Of a DNA stretch of 64,000 nt, positions 1 to 10,400 are shown piece by piece. The position numbers and the translations under genes are program-made. The DNA is from Narthecium ossifragum (Eukaryota; Streptophyta; Magnoliopsida; Dioscoreales; Nartheciaceae). Position 1 is the first letter of the stretch. The number at the start of each line of letters is the position of its first letter. Under the pieces are notes generated by a model, which did no database searches, was not told the DNA's origin, and saw only the letters and a list, made by a program, of their open reading frames with translations. The stretch is taken from NCBI GenBank assembly GCA_963920575.1, contig OY986966.1, positions 24,085,717 through 24,149,716 of the forward strand, read 5' to 3'.

Positions 1-147
1 ATGTGTCCATTTTAGCTCCAAACTTGATCTAACTCTTGTTGAGGTATCTTGTACCTGAAATAGGGTAAAGATAATCAGTGAAGCATTGCTCGGAGACTAA
101 CAAAGCTAAATTACAAGGGTGATTTGTGCACTTTTCAAGTCTTATCA
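1..147 (-). mobile_element. Athila-like LTR fragment (terminal 147 bp)
   Basis: The sequence ends in CTTATCA at 147. On the minus strand it therefore begins TGATAAGACTTG, the same start as the solo LTR at 31973. It aligns along its length with the outer end of the LTRs at 45582 and 53124: both share the block around TGCTCGGAG and the stretch TTTGTGCACTTTTCA. The rest of the LTR lies outside the window. It interrupts the PMD reading frame that resumes at 148, in the same orientation as that gene. Confidence 0.8.
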
Positions 148-650
148 GTGCCATCTCTCGACAAATGCTGACACCAAGGCACTGCTAATGGTGTTGTACG
201 AACACTCCATCAGATGTCCAAAACTGGTAGCCTGCATGGCCTGCTGAAAGTCTTGCCTCTCAATGATGTCCCATTTTTTTGTTGATAACCCATGTGTGTA
301 GATCTTAAGTGGTTCGTGTTCCTGCATTGAGAAAAAGAGGAACCATGACCATATTGATTGGTGAAACATGGTAAGCTATAAACAACAAAGTAACTTTTGT
401 ATACCTCTCCGGCCCATATACGGTAGGCGACGTGTGTTTTGAACTCGGTCAAAACAGTCTAAACAATAGGGCCACCAAGGATAGGTCCATCGTCGTCTGG
501 CATCTCTTCCTCTTGAACAGGCTGCTTACTCTCCTCCGGGATGTCCTTAGGGACCTCTCTCCTCCTCCTGGCCGAGGTCGTCGACTGTTCAACCCGGGCC
601 GTGGAGGATGACGAGGCCCTGGTGTGTTGCTTCTCCCATGGACGAACCAT
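148..650 (-). pseudogene. Plant mobile domain (PMD) gene, N-terminal part, interrupted
   Basis: Two exons are visible on the minus strand. Exon 1 (650-405) starts with ATG at 650, encodes a Ser/Arg-rich then acidic leader, and reaches a PMD opening of the form GGPI...LTEFKTHVAYRIWAGE, with a GTATAC donor. Exon 2 (321-148, after a TGCAG acceptor) continues EPLKIYTHG...SAFVERWH, matching the N-terminal half of plant mobile domains, which are known from MULE-type transposons and the MAIL/MAIN host proteins. An in-frame TAG lies between GGPIV and TVLTEF, and the gene is cut after ERWH by the LTR at 1-147. It is a dead transposon-derived gene rather than a host PMD gene, though the domain alone cannot fully separate the two. 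Confidence 0.72.
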
Positions 651-1240
651 TTTGCTTTTTACAAAATAAAATGCAAAGATTAGTAAATAGTGCCACAAAT
701 AATAACCCATCGACAACAAACTACCAATAATAAAAGAGAGATGTCGGTCGTAGAGTACCGACATTGTAGCGTTACTAATGGTAGCAAAGTACCAAAGCGA
801 CAGCTTACTCAAGAAAGCTATGAAATCACTTGGTCAGTACCTAAGCACCGACACAGCACCCTATCCTATCGGTAGAACCAGGTCGATTCCTATATGTATG
901 TATCGGTACATATGGGGTTGGAACTACCGAACCCTTAGAAAATAATGAAACTATTGAAAAATCCAACACATTAGGAGTAAAATCATGGAAAAACATTACT
1001 AGACATGGAATGTGGGTGAGAAAACTCAAAAAATGGAGGATTTGGCAAAAAAATGGAGTTAAAAAAACTCACCCCAAAGCTTGTATTGAGTCCGGCGTAT
1101 GATCAAGGTGGGAGAATCCGGCGTATGATCAAGTATTTTCTGCGGGAGGTGAGCGTCAGAGGATTGCCGTCTAGGCATTGCTGCATTTCAGTGAGTTAAG
1201 TCCGGTGTAACTAAAGAGTCGTTCGGGGGAGGGGTGGGGG
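651..1240. other. Upstream flank of the PMD remnant, no gene seen
   Basis: This stretch is 5' to the PMD start codon. It holds repeated short CGGTA and ACCGAC words and two close copies of TCCGGCGTATGATCAAG near 1090-1130. I see no coding frame with family resemblance, and a terminal inverted repeat for a PMD transposon could not be delimited. Confidence 0.4.
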
Positions 1241-1245
1241 GTGGG

Positions 1246-2688
1246 TGATCGCTCACAAACGTTGTCGTTAAAACGTTACAAACTCAATCAAATATAAATT
1301 TATAATCCTTATTCAATCACTACACTACTAGGTAGAAATAGCGGTGAAGTCGGGAGTCGATCCACAGGGAAAACGTTGGAAACTGAAATCAATTCTCAAA
1401 ACCCTAAAACTAAGGAAAAGAATCAAAGATAGAATAGAGTTATATAAACTAATAAAGAAAAGAAATAAAAGGTTGATCAATTTGAATCAATGGATAAGTG
1501 ACTTAGGAATTACTCAATCCGCCCTAGTTTCGCATTCAATCTTCTCGAGTTATCCTCTTGTTCTCTTCTCTCAACATTATGGATCATATGGTTACAAGCT
1601 CACATGAATCCCTGAAATAAGATTTATGTTCCTAACGGCATAGCCTATCTTTCTTGGCATAAATTGTCTTCGGTCCTACGATTACTTTAAGTTATACTAC
1701 TTCTAATGGCCTTGGCACAACCTATCCTAGCTTAGCATAGCCTATCTCACTAGCAAACCATAAATCACATGAAAACCATCCTATGAATCTCTACAATCAA
1801 TCACAGAAATCATGTAGGACTGAACATACGTCAAGGAACTCTGTTCCCTCAACTCTATTAATAATAAAAAGCAAATTTATAGGATCATGTCTTGAGAAGA
1901 ATACAAGATTCAAACCAAAGAAGATAGAAAACTATGCTAGGATTTCATGAATAATCCTAAGTACAATAACTAGCAACTCATCTTTTGGATGAAAGCTTTC
2001 GGGTTGGAGTAGAAAGCTGTCACCATCCACATCCTCTCCTTCTTCTTCTTTCTCCTCCAAAGATGGTCAAAAAGATGATTATTTTTGTCCAGCCAACACC
2101 TTCTTATAGGTGTATTCCCGGAATTAGGGTTTTGGTTTGAGTTGGACCTCTAGTGCAACTCGGATTTCCTGAATTAATCCTGACAGCCTATTCCGAGCGC
2201 AACTGGGCTCAATCAAGCCAGAACCGAAAAACATGGTCAACACAAAACATTGTAGATTAGGAAGTCTTCTATCAGCTCCGGAAGATTTGAAAATATTCTG
2301 ACTTATCTGAAATATTTGACGAATATTCTCCTGAACGTCGACGGACCAGTTTCCAGCATCTATATATCTTCATATTCTTGAAAGCTGCTATTAATTTGTC
2401 CAGAATCTCGCAAAGAGTCCAACATCAAAGTTGTTCATCTTGAAGTCTTCTTTCAGCTCCCAGAATTTCAGAATAATTGGATTTCAGTAGAATTTCTGGT
2501 GATTTATTTTCAAACAGTCGACGAAACAGTCTTTTTGCAGAATTTAATGATTTTTGGTCGAATTTCTTGTATTTCTTCTCAAATCCTACTTAAAACTGAA
2601 ATCAAGTAATATGACATCAAATAAAACCACTCTAGGCCTAACAAAGGTAATTTAAGGGGTTTAATTATATATAATCTGTGACTTATCA
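1246..2688 (-). mobile_element. Solo LTR, Ty3-type, family B (1443 bp)
   Basis: The unit runs TGATCGC...ACTTATCA and is flanked by a perfect 5-bp duplication GTGGG (1241-1245 and 2689-2693). On the minus strand it begins TGATAAGTCAC and ends AACGTTTGTGAGCGATCA. It aligns with the LTR at 15303-16663 and the truncated one ending at 30508. No internal retroelement sequence is present, so it is a solo LTR left by unequal recombination. An 88-codon plus-strand ORF inside it resembles nothing and is treated as chance. Confidence 0.88.
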
Positions 2689-2693
2689 GTGGG

Positions 2694-3143
2694 GGAGGGG
2701 TAGTTTAGGTATATAGAGTGTGGGGTTAGTGTGGTGTGGGATTTTGAGTGTGTTTTGTGGTTTCGAGGGTAATTTATGTAAAGAGTGATGTTAGGTGTGG
2801 TGTATTGAGCAAAACACCATGTTTTGATATTTGGATCGTAGTGCGTTGAGAAAATGTGATGTGTTGAGTCGAAAATGTGGTGTGAATAGAGGTACCCTTC
2901 GGTTAAACTCTTCTATTTCTTATTTCCATAGGCCAAAAAGTTCTAGTTGTTTTCACAATAAAAAAGAATGAAAAAGAAAAGGTGAATTGATTATGTAAAT
3001 TTTCGGAATATGAATGATACTAGTCTGACTAGAGATGAATGGGGCAAGAAGATGGCGATATTGTTAAAAAACAATGATAAATATAAAAAAATGGAAAAAT
3101 CTACATATTAAACTTTTTATCCATTTTGTGTTTCATTACAACT
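2694..3143. other. G/T-rich then A/T-rich spacer, no gene seen
   Basis: The first 200 bp are rich in GTGTGG words without a strict period. The rest is AT-rich and leads into the 3' end of the MULE transposase remnant. I see no feature here. Confidence 0.4.
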
Positions 3144-4676
3144 TAATTGGGTCCATTTTGGTCAAGCTTCCTCGAAATATGCACCTTCTTGTATCCTGCA
3201 ATTTCATGTGCCCAATGTAAGTCATGAGTACGATGGATCTGACAGCCACAAGCGGCTTCATCCAGTCCAATAGAATATGCCCGCTCTACGTCGGTATGGA
3301 TAATGGAGAGTGCATGTTTCAATATAAAACCCCGTAGCTCCTTATAGACGGCTGGCTTGAGTTTTTGTTATATGATATACTTGCTCTTCTCAAAAGAAGC
3401 AACTATCTTAGTGTGTTGGAGCTGAAGCAATAAATGAATCGTAGCACATGATGCTTCGAAGCTGCAGTTGGATATACCAAGATGATACTTTTAGTTGTGC
3501 ATGTGAGCTCTCCACCTTGTTTGTGGTTGTATTTTCAAAATGCATGTACTTATCAGTCCATGCACTCACAAATTGCTCCCTATACCCATCCAGCCAAGCG
3601 TCTTTTACATAATCCATGGCACTTTGGTACCCAAAGAAAGTACGCTCCATGAATTGTAGATTTTAGGCATAATTCTCGACAATAGTAGAGCCTACTAAAA
3701 GTTCCCAAAATGACATGAATATCTTCCACTTCTCTGTTGATTCAAAATTCTTTTTGCACTTGACAGCAATATTAGTATTGATATGCCACATGCACAACAT
3801 ATGGTTTGTAGCTGAAAATATATGGTGCACGACATTCACCAGTCCCAACTCTCTATCAATCAAGATAACACGAGTCTGCATACACCCATCCATCAGTAAC
3901 TTTAGTTTATTCAATGCCCATACATAACTGGCCTCTGTCTATGAAGATACGTGAAAGCAACTGCGAATGACATATTCGTTGATGTAACCCAAAGTATTTG
4001 CAATAGCAGGAGGCGGTACCTATTTGTTTTATAGATGCAATCTATGATTAGAACCTCTGGAGAGGCACACAATAGCTCCCACTGAAGATGGATAAGCCCA
4101 AAATATGCTCTGAACATAGAATGTGGAATTATTACTCTTATTCAGATGGGCCAAGAGAGACTGTATCTCTAACCTACCAGCCTTCTCTATAACTCTATGC
4201 TTCTGCTGTGCATTGTATATGGTTTTCATGGTCGAGACATTGTCCTTGTTTTTGTTCTTGATGGAGGTCAGGATCTCTCTTGGCCTCACTAGACTCGTTG
4301 GCAGATCAACCAACATCATTTCCTTCTCCGAAGATAATCTCCTCGCGTTTGAGTAGCCCACAAGAGTCTCTGCAATTGGGTGATTGTGCACCCTACACAC
4401 CACCCTTAACATCCATTCATTATCTGTAAAGAGCTTCACGCCCTGAAGTTTGAATGGACAATTGCATTTCTCCATGCCACTATCAGGCCTCTTCCTCTCA
4501 CGGGGTTTCGGCTTGCTATTATCAGCCCTCTTCTTCTCCTTATACTTTGCCGAGCTCCTGTACTCATCACTTCTTTCGCATGCCAATGTGAGCCTTGGCT
4601 TTCGCCCGCATGCCCTAGCATCTGAATGATTTATAACAACTATAAGCCCATTTTGCCAACCCACTTCTTGTGTCCA
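3144..4676 (-). pseudogene. FAR1-type MULE transposase pseudogene
   Basis: Minus-strand reading from an AG acceptor at 4677 gives, in order: a FAR1-like N-terminal Cys/His region (LACERSDEYR...CNCPF...VCRVHNHP); the MULE catalytic core with first Asp in IIDCIYKTNRY, second in LIDREL and Glu in TTNKVESSHAQLK; and a SWIM-type end containing CGCQIHRTHDL. It is broken by frameshifts near 4083 and 3935, by an in-frame stop after ENYA near 3665, and by further stops near 3360-3400. The SWIM Cys that normally precedes the final xH is Trp here. This was a nuclear DNA transposase and is no longer functional. Family assignment rests on motif order. Confidence 0.82.
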
Positions 4677-4984
4677 CTGGATAAGACTAGTTCAACTATA
4701 AAAGATCTAAGAGTAGGCAAAATACCATGGTGATCAACATGCATGTAATTTAAAACTAAAAGCATAATGGTTCGATTCTAGTATACACACTGTGCTAGTC
4801 GTAAATTGTGCCGAAAAGTCCATAATAATGGCATTCCCAACACCACTATATGTAGTAGAAGCATATGCCTAAAACTTTAACAAAGAATAATAGTGATAAT
4901 TTAATTTTAAAAAAGACCCTGGAAGCATATGGCTAAAAATTTAACAAAGAATAATAGTGAAAATTTAATTAAAAAAATACCCTG

Positions 4985-5300
4985 ATGTTTGTTCGGTGAA
5001 AGTGAAACAAACATGAAGTAAATGGTCGGTTTCAAAGAACCGAACATAATCAATATGATCGACCTACAAAAACCAAACAAACAAATAATGTTCGGTTAAA
5101 AGCTACCACACAATATACATAAATTCGGCTTATAGCAACCGTTCATATTTTGTATGTTCGGTTGCTTTCAACCATTCATATTGGGTATGTTCGGTTGCTT
5201 TCAACCGTTCATATTAAGTATGTTCGGTTGAAAGCAACCAAACATATCCAATATGCTCGGTTGCCTTAAACCAAGCCGAGAAACCGAGACAAATGTTAAT
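4985..5300. repeat. Degenerate GTTCGGTTGCTTTCAACC repeat cluster
   Basis: At least six imperfect copies of a unit mixing ATGTTCGGTTG with its near-complement CAACCAAACAT are spaced 25-40 bp apart. Many copies are self-complementary (GGTTGCTTTCAACC). The cluster lies upstream of the MULE pseudogene, between its acceptor at 4677 and a candidate upstream exon, so it may sit in an intron or subterminal region. Confidence 0.55.
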
Positions 5301-5344
5301 GCTCGGTTTGTTGTATACGAACACACACAGAAAGGGGGTGTTAC

Positions 5345-5488
5345 CTTCTTCTTCGTGTCGCCTTTTTCATCAACGTCGTTGTTTTCATCATCGGATAGAG
5401 AGGGACCAACCACATTTTGATCATCGTCATATACATCTACATCCGGTTTCACCTTCTTCATCTTCGGTTCGTTTTCGCCCTCAATCAT
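5345..5488 (-). CDS. Candidate 5' exon of the FAR1-type MULE
   Basis: A 48-codon open stretch on the minus strand starts at ATG 5488, is very acidic and Lys-rich (MIEGENEPKMKK...SLSDDENNDVDEKG), and ends at a GTAACACC donor after KKK. It lies about 670 bp upstream of the transposase core on the same strand, which suits a first exon. It has no recognisable domain and could be chance. Assignment to the MULE is inference from position only. Confidence 0.3.
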
Positions 5489-5783
5489 CCAACGAGTAAA
5501 TAATTGTGGTATCAAATAAATGTGATATAGAAGGTTGAGAGGTGATGGTGTAGGAGGTGTGAAAGATAACGCGTAGAGGAGAAAGTAGGTGGTGTTGGAG
5601 ATGGATATAGAATAGGATTTAGAAGATGATGGTGAACCAAGATTGTAGGGGTAATTTAGTCAAATATTATGAATGATATGTTCGGTATTAATCGTAAAGA
5701 TTTTAATAGGTGTACCTAGCAAAAGACATAGTGTATTTAGAATCGTCTTATATAAACAGAAGGTTTTGTAATGAAAAAGAAAA

Positions 5784-5822
5784 ATAGAAAATAGAAAATA
5801 GAAAATAGAAAATAGAAAATAA
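5784..5822. repeat. AGAAAATA tandem microsatellite
   Basis: About five head-to-tail copies of an 8-bp unit (AGAAAATA) run up to 5822. This is simple sequence with no sign of function. Confidence 0.85.
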
Positions 5823-6021
5823 AATGGATCTAATATGTAAATATTTTTTAAAAGCGCCTTCTCTTCATGAAAACTCTTGTCGTCCATAATTTGATCCACC
5901 TGACAATTTGCTCTTAGATCAAACTACAAAACCACCTCGGATAAGGAATCCACAAACAACATAGCCCAGCAGTCCCCAGCAGTCCCCAGCAGTAAGTACA
6001 CCAACTCGCACATACTAGTAA

Positions 6022-7026
6022 GGGCATCTCCAACGGGGCCAATCCACTCCAACCGGCCTGCAAATGCTATCCCCAGCAGTGAGTACCTTAACTATAATAA
6101 TTAACGTGAGTACCTTAACTATAATAATTAATGTAACTTTAAAATTACTGATTTATTTAGAATAAATAAGACTTCAATGGAAAACTCTTGTCGATCCCTA
6201 CAAAACAAGACTAATATTGAATACTTTTTAATTATTATTTATCTAATTGCAAATAAATTATTTTTTAACTGGTTTTGTTTTCATCATTGGGTTTTTAAAT
6301 TATACATTAGTACGTAGTTTTTTAATTAAATTAATTCTAATTGTAATTACATTATTTAAAGGTATTTATGCAGAATACTAAAATGAAGACGAATCTTACA
6401 CACTAAACATTGAGAATTTTAATTTAATATACATTAAGACGTGAAAAACATTAAATATAGATAAAAATTTTACATCTCTTCATTGCCATATCGTTTCCAC
6501 AATGTGGAGGATTTTCAGCACTCGGAGGAGTTGAGTACGGAGGAAGTCAGTACAGAGGTACTGGCTACGAAGGTGGTCAGTACGGAGGAGATTATTATGG
6601 AAAAGGCCTGTACGGAGGAAGCCAATACGATGGAGCTGGGTATGGAGGAGGTCAGCACGGAGGAAGTGCACGTAGGAGTGGCAGTGAATTCGGCGATGAC
6701 CTGCCAAAATATTAATATTTTTATTTTATGCACTCTTTTTTATTATTAATTGTTGAAATGTAATGTTTTCTGTATATTAGTTAATTATGTATTTTTTCTA
6801 TATTTTAGTTAATTTTGTAATGTTTTCTATATTATAGTTAATTATATAATATTTTCTGTATTTTATACTCTTTTTTTATTATTAATTGCCTTGACTGTAA
6901 TGTTGTTATTGACGGAATCTTTTTTTAGAGGGAGAACCATTGGAGTGCACCAACTCCATTGCTCCAAATATGAAGCAAAAAGTGCATTTGATGGCTCCAT
7001 TTTTATAGCCAGCGTTGGATATGCTC
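6022..7026. mobile_element. Non-autonomous PIF/Harbinger element (about 1 kb)
   Basis: The ends are GGGCATCTCCAACG and, inverted, GAGCATATCCAACG (12 of 14 matching), flanked by a 3-bp TAA duplication (6019-6021, 7027-7029). That is the Harbinger TIR and TSD pattern. Positions 6090-6490 align closely with the 3' UTR and last transposase codons of the Harbinger copy at 25980-26360, so this is an internally rearranged derivative. The centre carries an unrelated Gly/Tyr-rich coding-like stretch. Confidence 0.82.
6503..6715 (+). pseudogene. Gly/Tyr-rich coding fragment inside the Harbinger derivative
   Basis: One plus-strand frame is open for 70 codons and ends in TAA at 6713-6715. It encodes repeated YGG/YGGG/QYGG motifs and a charged tail (EFGDDLPKY). 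There is no in-frame ATG nearby, so it is a fragment. Tyr and Gly recur in phase with the DNA repeat GTACGGAGGA, as expected of a real Gly-rich exon. It could be transduplicated host sequence or part of a lost second Harbinger ORF; I cannot tell which. Confidence 0.4.
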
Positions 7027-7353
7027 TAATGCTAGTCCACCACTTCACATAACACATCCATCCTCCGTCTTGACGAAGAAAAAAGAGATGACCATAAAAA
7101 GCACACCAATTGTAGGGTCGTAGAATCAAGAAGTATCCCAAGTCTACTAAATTAATTTCAACATACAATTTTATCCAAACTGCAATCTCACAACTAGATT
7201 ATATAGAATTTAAATCTGCAACAAGTAAATGGATGCAGTAACTTCTCCATCCAAGCAGGATCGCAAGTATCATCATACATTGACGAAAACATAGAGGGAA
7301 GAAGTACAAATATTGCCACGATATCAAAGTATGAACAAAAGAAAGTCATGTGC

Positions 7354-7472
7354 TCCCTTTTATTTTACCCGTCTTAGTGTGGGTAAATTACCCCGATCAA
7401 TCACAAATTCAAACCCAAGACCTCATATAGGAGATTACAAGCCTTAACCGTTATACCAACTAACGTAATGGT
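7354..7472 (-). mobile_element. tRNA-derived SINE
   Basis: The 119-bp insert is flanked by an 11-bp direct repeat AAGTCATGTGC (7343-7353, 7473-7483). On the minus strand it carries a pol III box A-like TGGTATAACGG near its 5' end, a box B-like GGGTTTGAATT about 40 bp further on, and an A-rich 3' tail (GGTAAAATAAAAGG). Long TSDs plus an internal split promoter identify a SINE. It lies five bases beyond the amidase stop codon, in that gene's 3' UTR. Confidence 0.72.
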
Positions 7473-7487
7473 AAGTCATGTGCCCCT

Positions 7488-10400
7488 TTAACAAGCTGAA
7501 TTCCATGCAATGCTGGCTTGTTCTTTGAGCTCACCATAAAGAGCCTGAGCAAAATTAAGAAGAAAATGATCTGCACCATGGCTTGCTAGAAGAGATACTG
7601 ACACTGGGAGATTATCATGCATTCCAAGCGGTATACTGGCCTGTAAATAATATAGTGTTTCTTGTTAGGAAATGGAAGTATGCTGTTGTTTATAAGTCCT
7701 TACCATGCTTGACAATTAGCTAACGAGTATGAGCACCTCGCAAAACCTGGACATCCCAGCAATGGGGAGAAAGGAAAATGCTCTCGCACGGAAATCATCC
7801 AATTTAGCTGTCTCCATGCCTAGTTTAGGAGGTGGCTCAGAAACAGTTGGGACTGCAAGGACTCCATGATCCTATCACACACGATGTCAGATCAATGCAG
7901 TTAAAAGCACTCATTAGAAAAATAGATGAATCTTTATCCACCAAAAGGATGTTAATGGCTCGCATTATTTAAAAAAGAAAAAGAAATTCCTAGTTTAAGT
8001 TTTCATGCTATATCTGCCAGTCACCCTTTAAGTGCAAAAGCAAACCATCCATGCAGAGAAGCTGCGCCATGAAAGTGAATAACAATTCATAAGTGCTGAA
8101 TTCTTTCTACGTGGAGGCTTTAATACAATCCAGGTCAATATCAACTTCGAAGGATGATATTTGGTCAATTCTTTGAGTTGTAAAGTTTAGCATGTCTTAC
8201 ATTTTATAAAGAAAGTGCATAACCTTCAGTGACAACATCTTCTCCCTGGTACCCTAACATGATCATGATTATGCAGAACATGATGTTGGAATTGTCTTAA
8301 TTGGGTTTCCATTAATTGTTAGTTAATTTTGGTTTTATTAAAACCGGGCTAAATACAAGATCCAATGAGATAAGCTCAATAAGCCCACTGTTGTTAAGTG
8401 ATCAAATTAATGGGTTTGAGCACACTGCGTTTTGTTTATGATGTGGTTGAGACGGCCAAGTGTAGGCCTAATTCTAGTTCTGCTAAAATTTCAGTTCTAG
8501 TTGGATTCAGTATCTGCCTTTGATGGAAGCATTTACTGGATGTCTATAAAGAGGCTAGGTCTCCTCTCGAGAGGAGAGGAAGACCTAGATCTCCGACACA
8601 TCTTTCAGTTTCTCATGACGATCAATACATATATGATTTATTTCAGTTAATTGTGGTATTCTAATATTCATATATGATATCCTGGAAATTATCTTACACA
8701 TGAATGTCCTAGTAAATCATCCTACATATTGCTATGCATATGGTGCCTTGAACTATGTCACTAGCTCGACCATGTCTGGCTACACAGAGCTGTATGGGAG
8801 TCGAGCAGTTGAGACAAACCCAAGCTGTTTCAGCTTTGATACCGACCCTGATTAGGTTACGCTGAGAGCGACCTATAGTTACGGCTTTGTATGAGAAAAC
8901 CAGAGCAGCTGTGAGAGCGAGAGATTGTAATCCCTGGCTCTTCATAGTGAGAAAAAGACCATCTCTCAACTGTGGAGGTAGGGAAATTTTCCTTAAACAC
9001 GTCAAATCTACATGTTTCCTCTTTTTCTCTTTCTTTAGGTTTTTTTTGCATGTTCATCGTGATTGCACAGCGTCCTTCACTAACACATATCCGTCAAGTT
9101 GCAGATTTTCTATATCACATAACTTCTTATCGATAAAACCAGACCAATTTATGAAGCATTCTAGATTGAATTGTTAGACTACGCCACTAAAGTGATAATT
9201 ACTACGGAAAGACTAGGTCTTCAGTAAATAACAAAACATAGGTACTTAATAACATGTTGATATAAGTATTTAGCAGGCACAGTCCTAAGTCCACACAATC
9301 ATACACTATACGTACCATAAGTGTGCCGAGACTACATGTTCACTGATGTGAGGCTCAGAGCACACTACAATTTATCTGACTTGCACATTCAGGTAGATGA
9401 AGCGCTTATAGACGCAGCCATCAAACAGTAAGAATTGCAAGAAATGAAAGAATGGATGACGATGGGGAAATTTTCCCAAAGAGTATTTTGAAGCAAACAC
9501 ATACCCCTAAAAGAGCAGTCAATGCAACCGCAAGCTCAGTTCTTATTTGGTGGCAACCCCCTACATCAATATTTGTTTCAGTAATAACTTTTGATACTCT
9601 TTCCAATATTCCAGGACCCAAATAGGGCTTGGTGTTAGTGATCCATTCTCCATGATTAGCTTTGATCTCAAATCTACAAACAAAAGCAAATTTTAGCCTT
9701 TCTTTTATTCAAAAACCTAATTGGATACTAAAGTTAAAGGCAACAAAGAAGACACTACAAAAGGTATAAAAAAACAGCATTATGTTAGGTAAGAATTATA
9801 TGGTAAGCAGAATTTTAAAATGTAAGAGAAAAGCATTTAGTAACTGCTCGAAACTAGAATAAAAATGCCAAGATCTTAAACAATATTTCATGAGAAAAAG
9901 TTTCAACATTTTTTAAACTTATGTCATAAAAACTCATAGGAAAAACCAAATTTCAGAGGCTCAATACTTTTTCTCCTGGGTATAAAACCAAATTTGTCAA
10001 GCCCTAAGATGCCATTCAAGATAGTTGCCTCAAAAGGAGTGCCGCAAAATATTTATTAAATAGAAAGTTACAAACATGTTAGAGAGAATTTTTTCGTGTC
10101 CATAAATATACACAAACATCAAATGCCAATGAGTGTGTCCTATAATCATCAGTCTAAGAACCTATTCCTGATCAGTCTTTCGAATCTCTCCATTGTCATA
10201 ATGAAGATGATGGAGAATAGGATCTAGAACTATCTACAGATGATATACCATTATATACCATTAGCCACTTGTAAATGTTGTATTCGTCAGAATCGGCATC
10301 ATAAGAAGCATTCCACATTCTTCTCCACTTTCTTTTTTCAATTTACTCTTCCAATAAGGTTAGTAAGAGACCTAGGAAGTGCCTAGCAGCAAGAAGGGGG

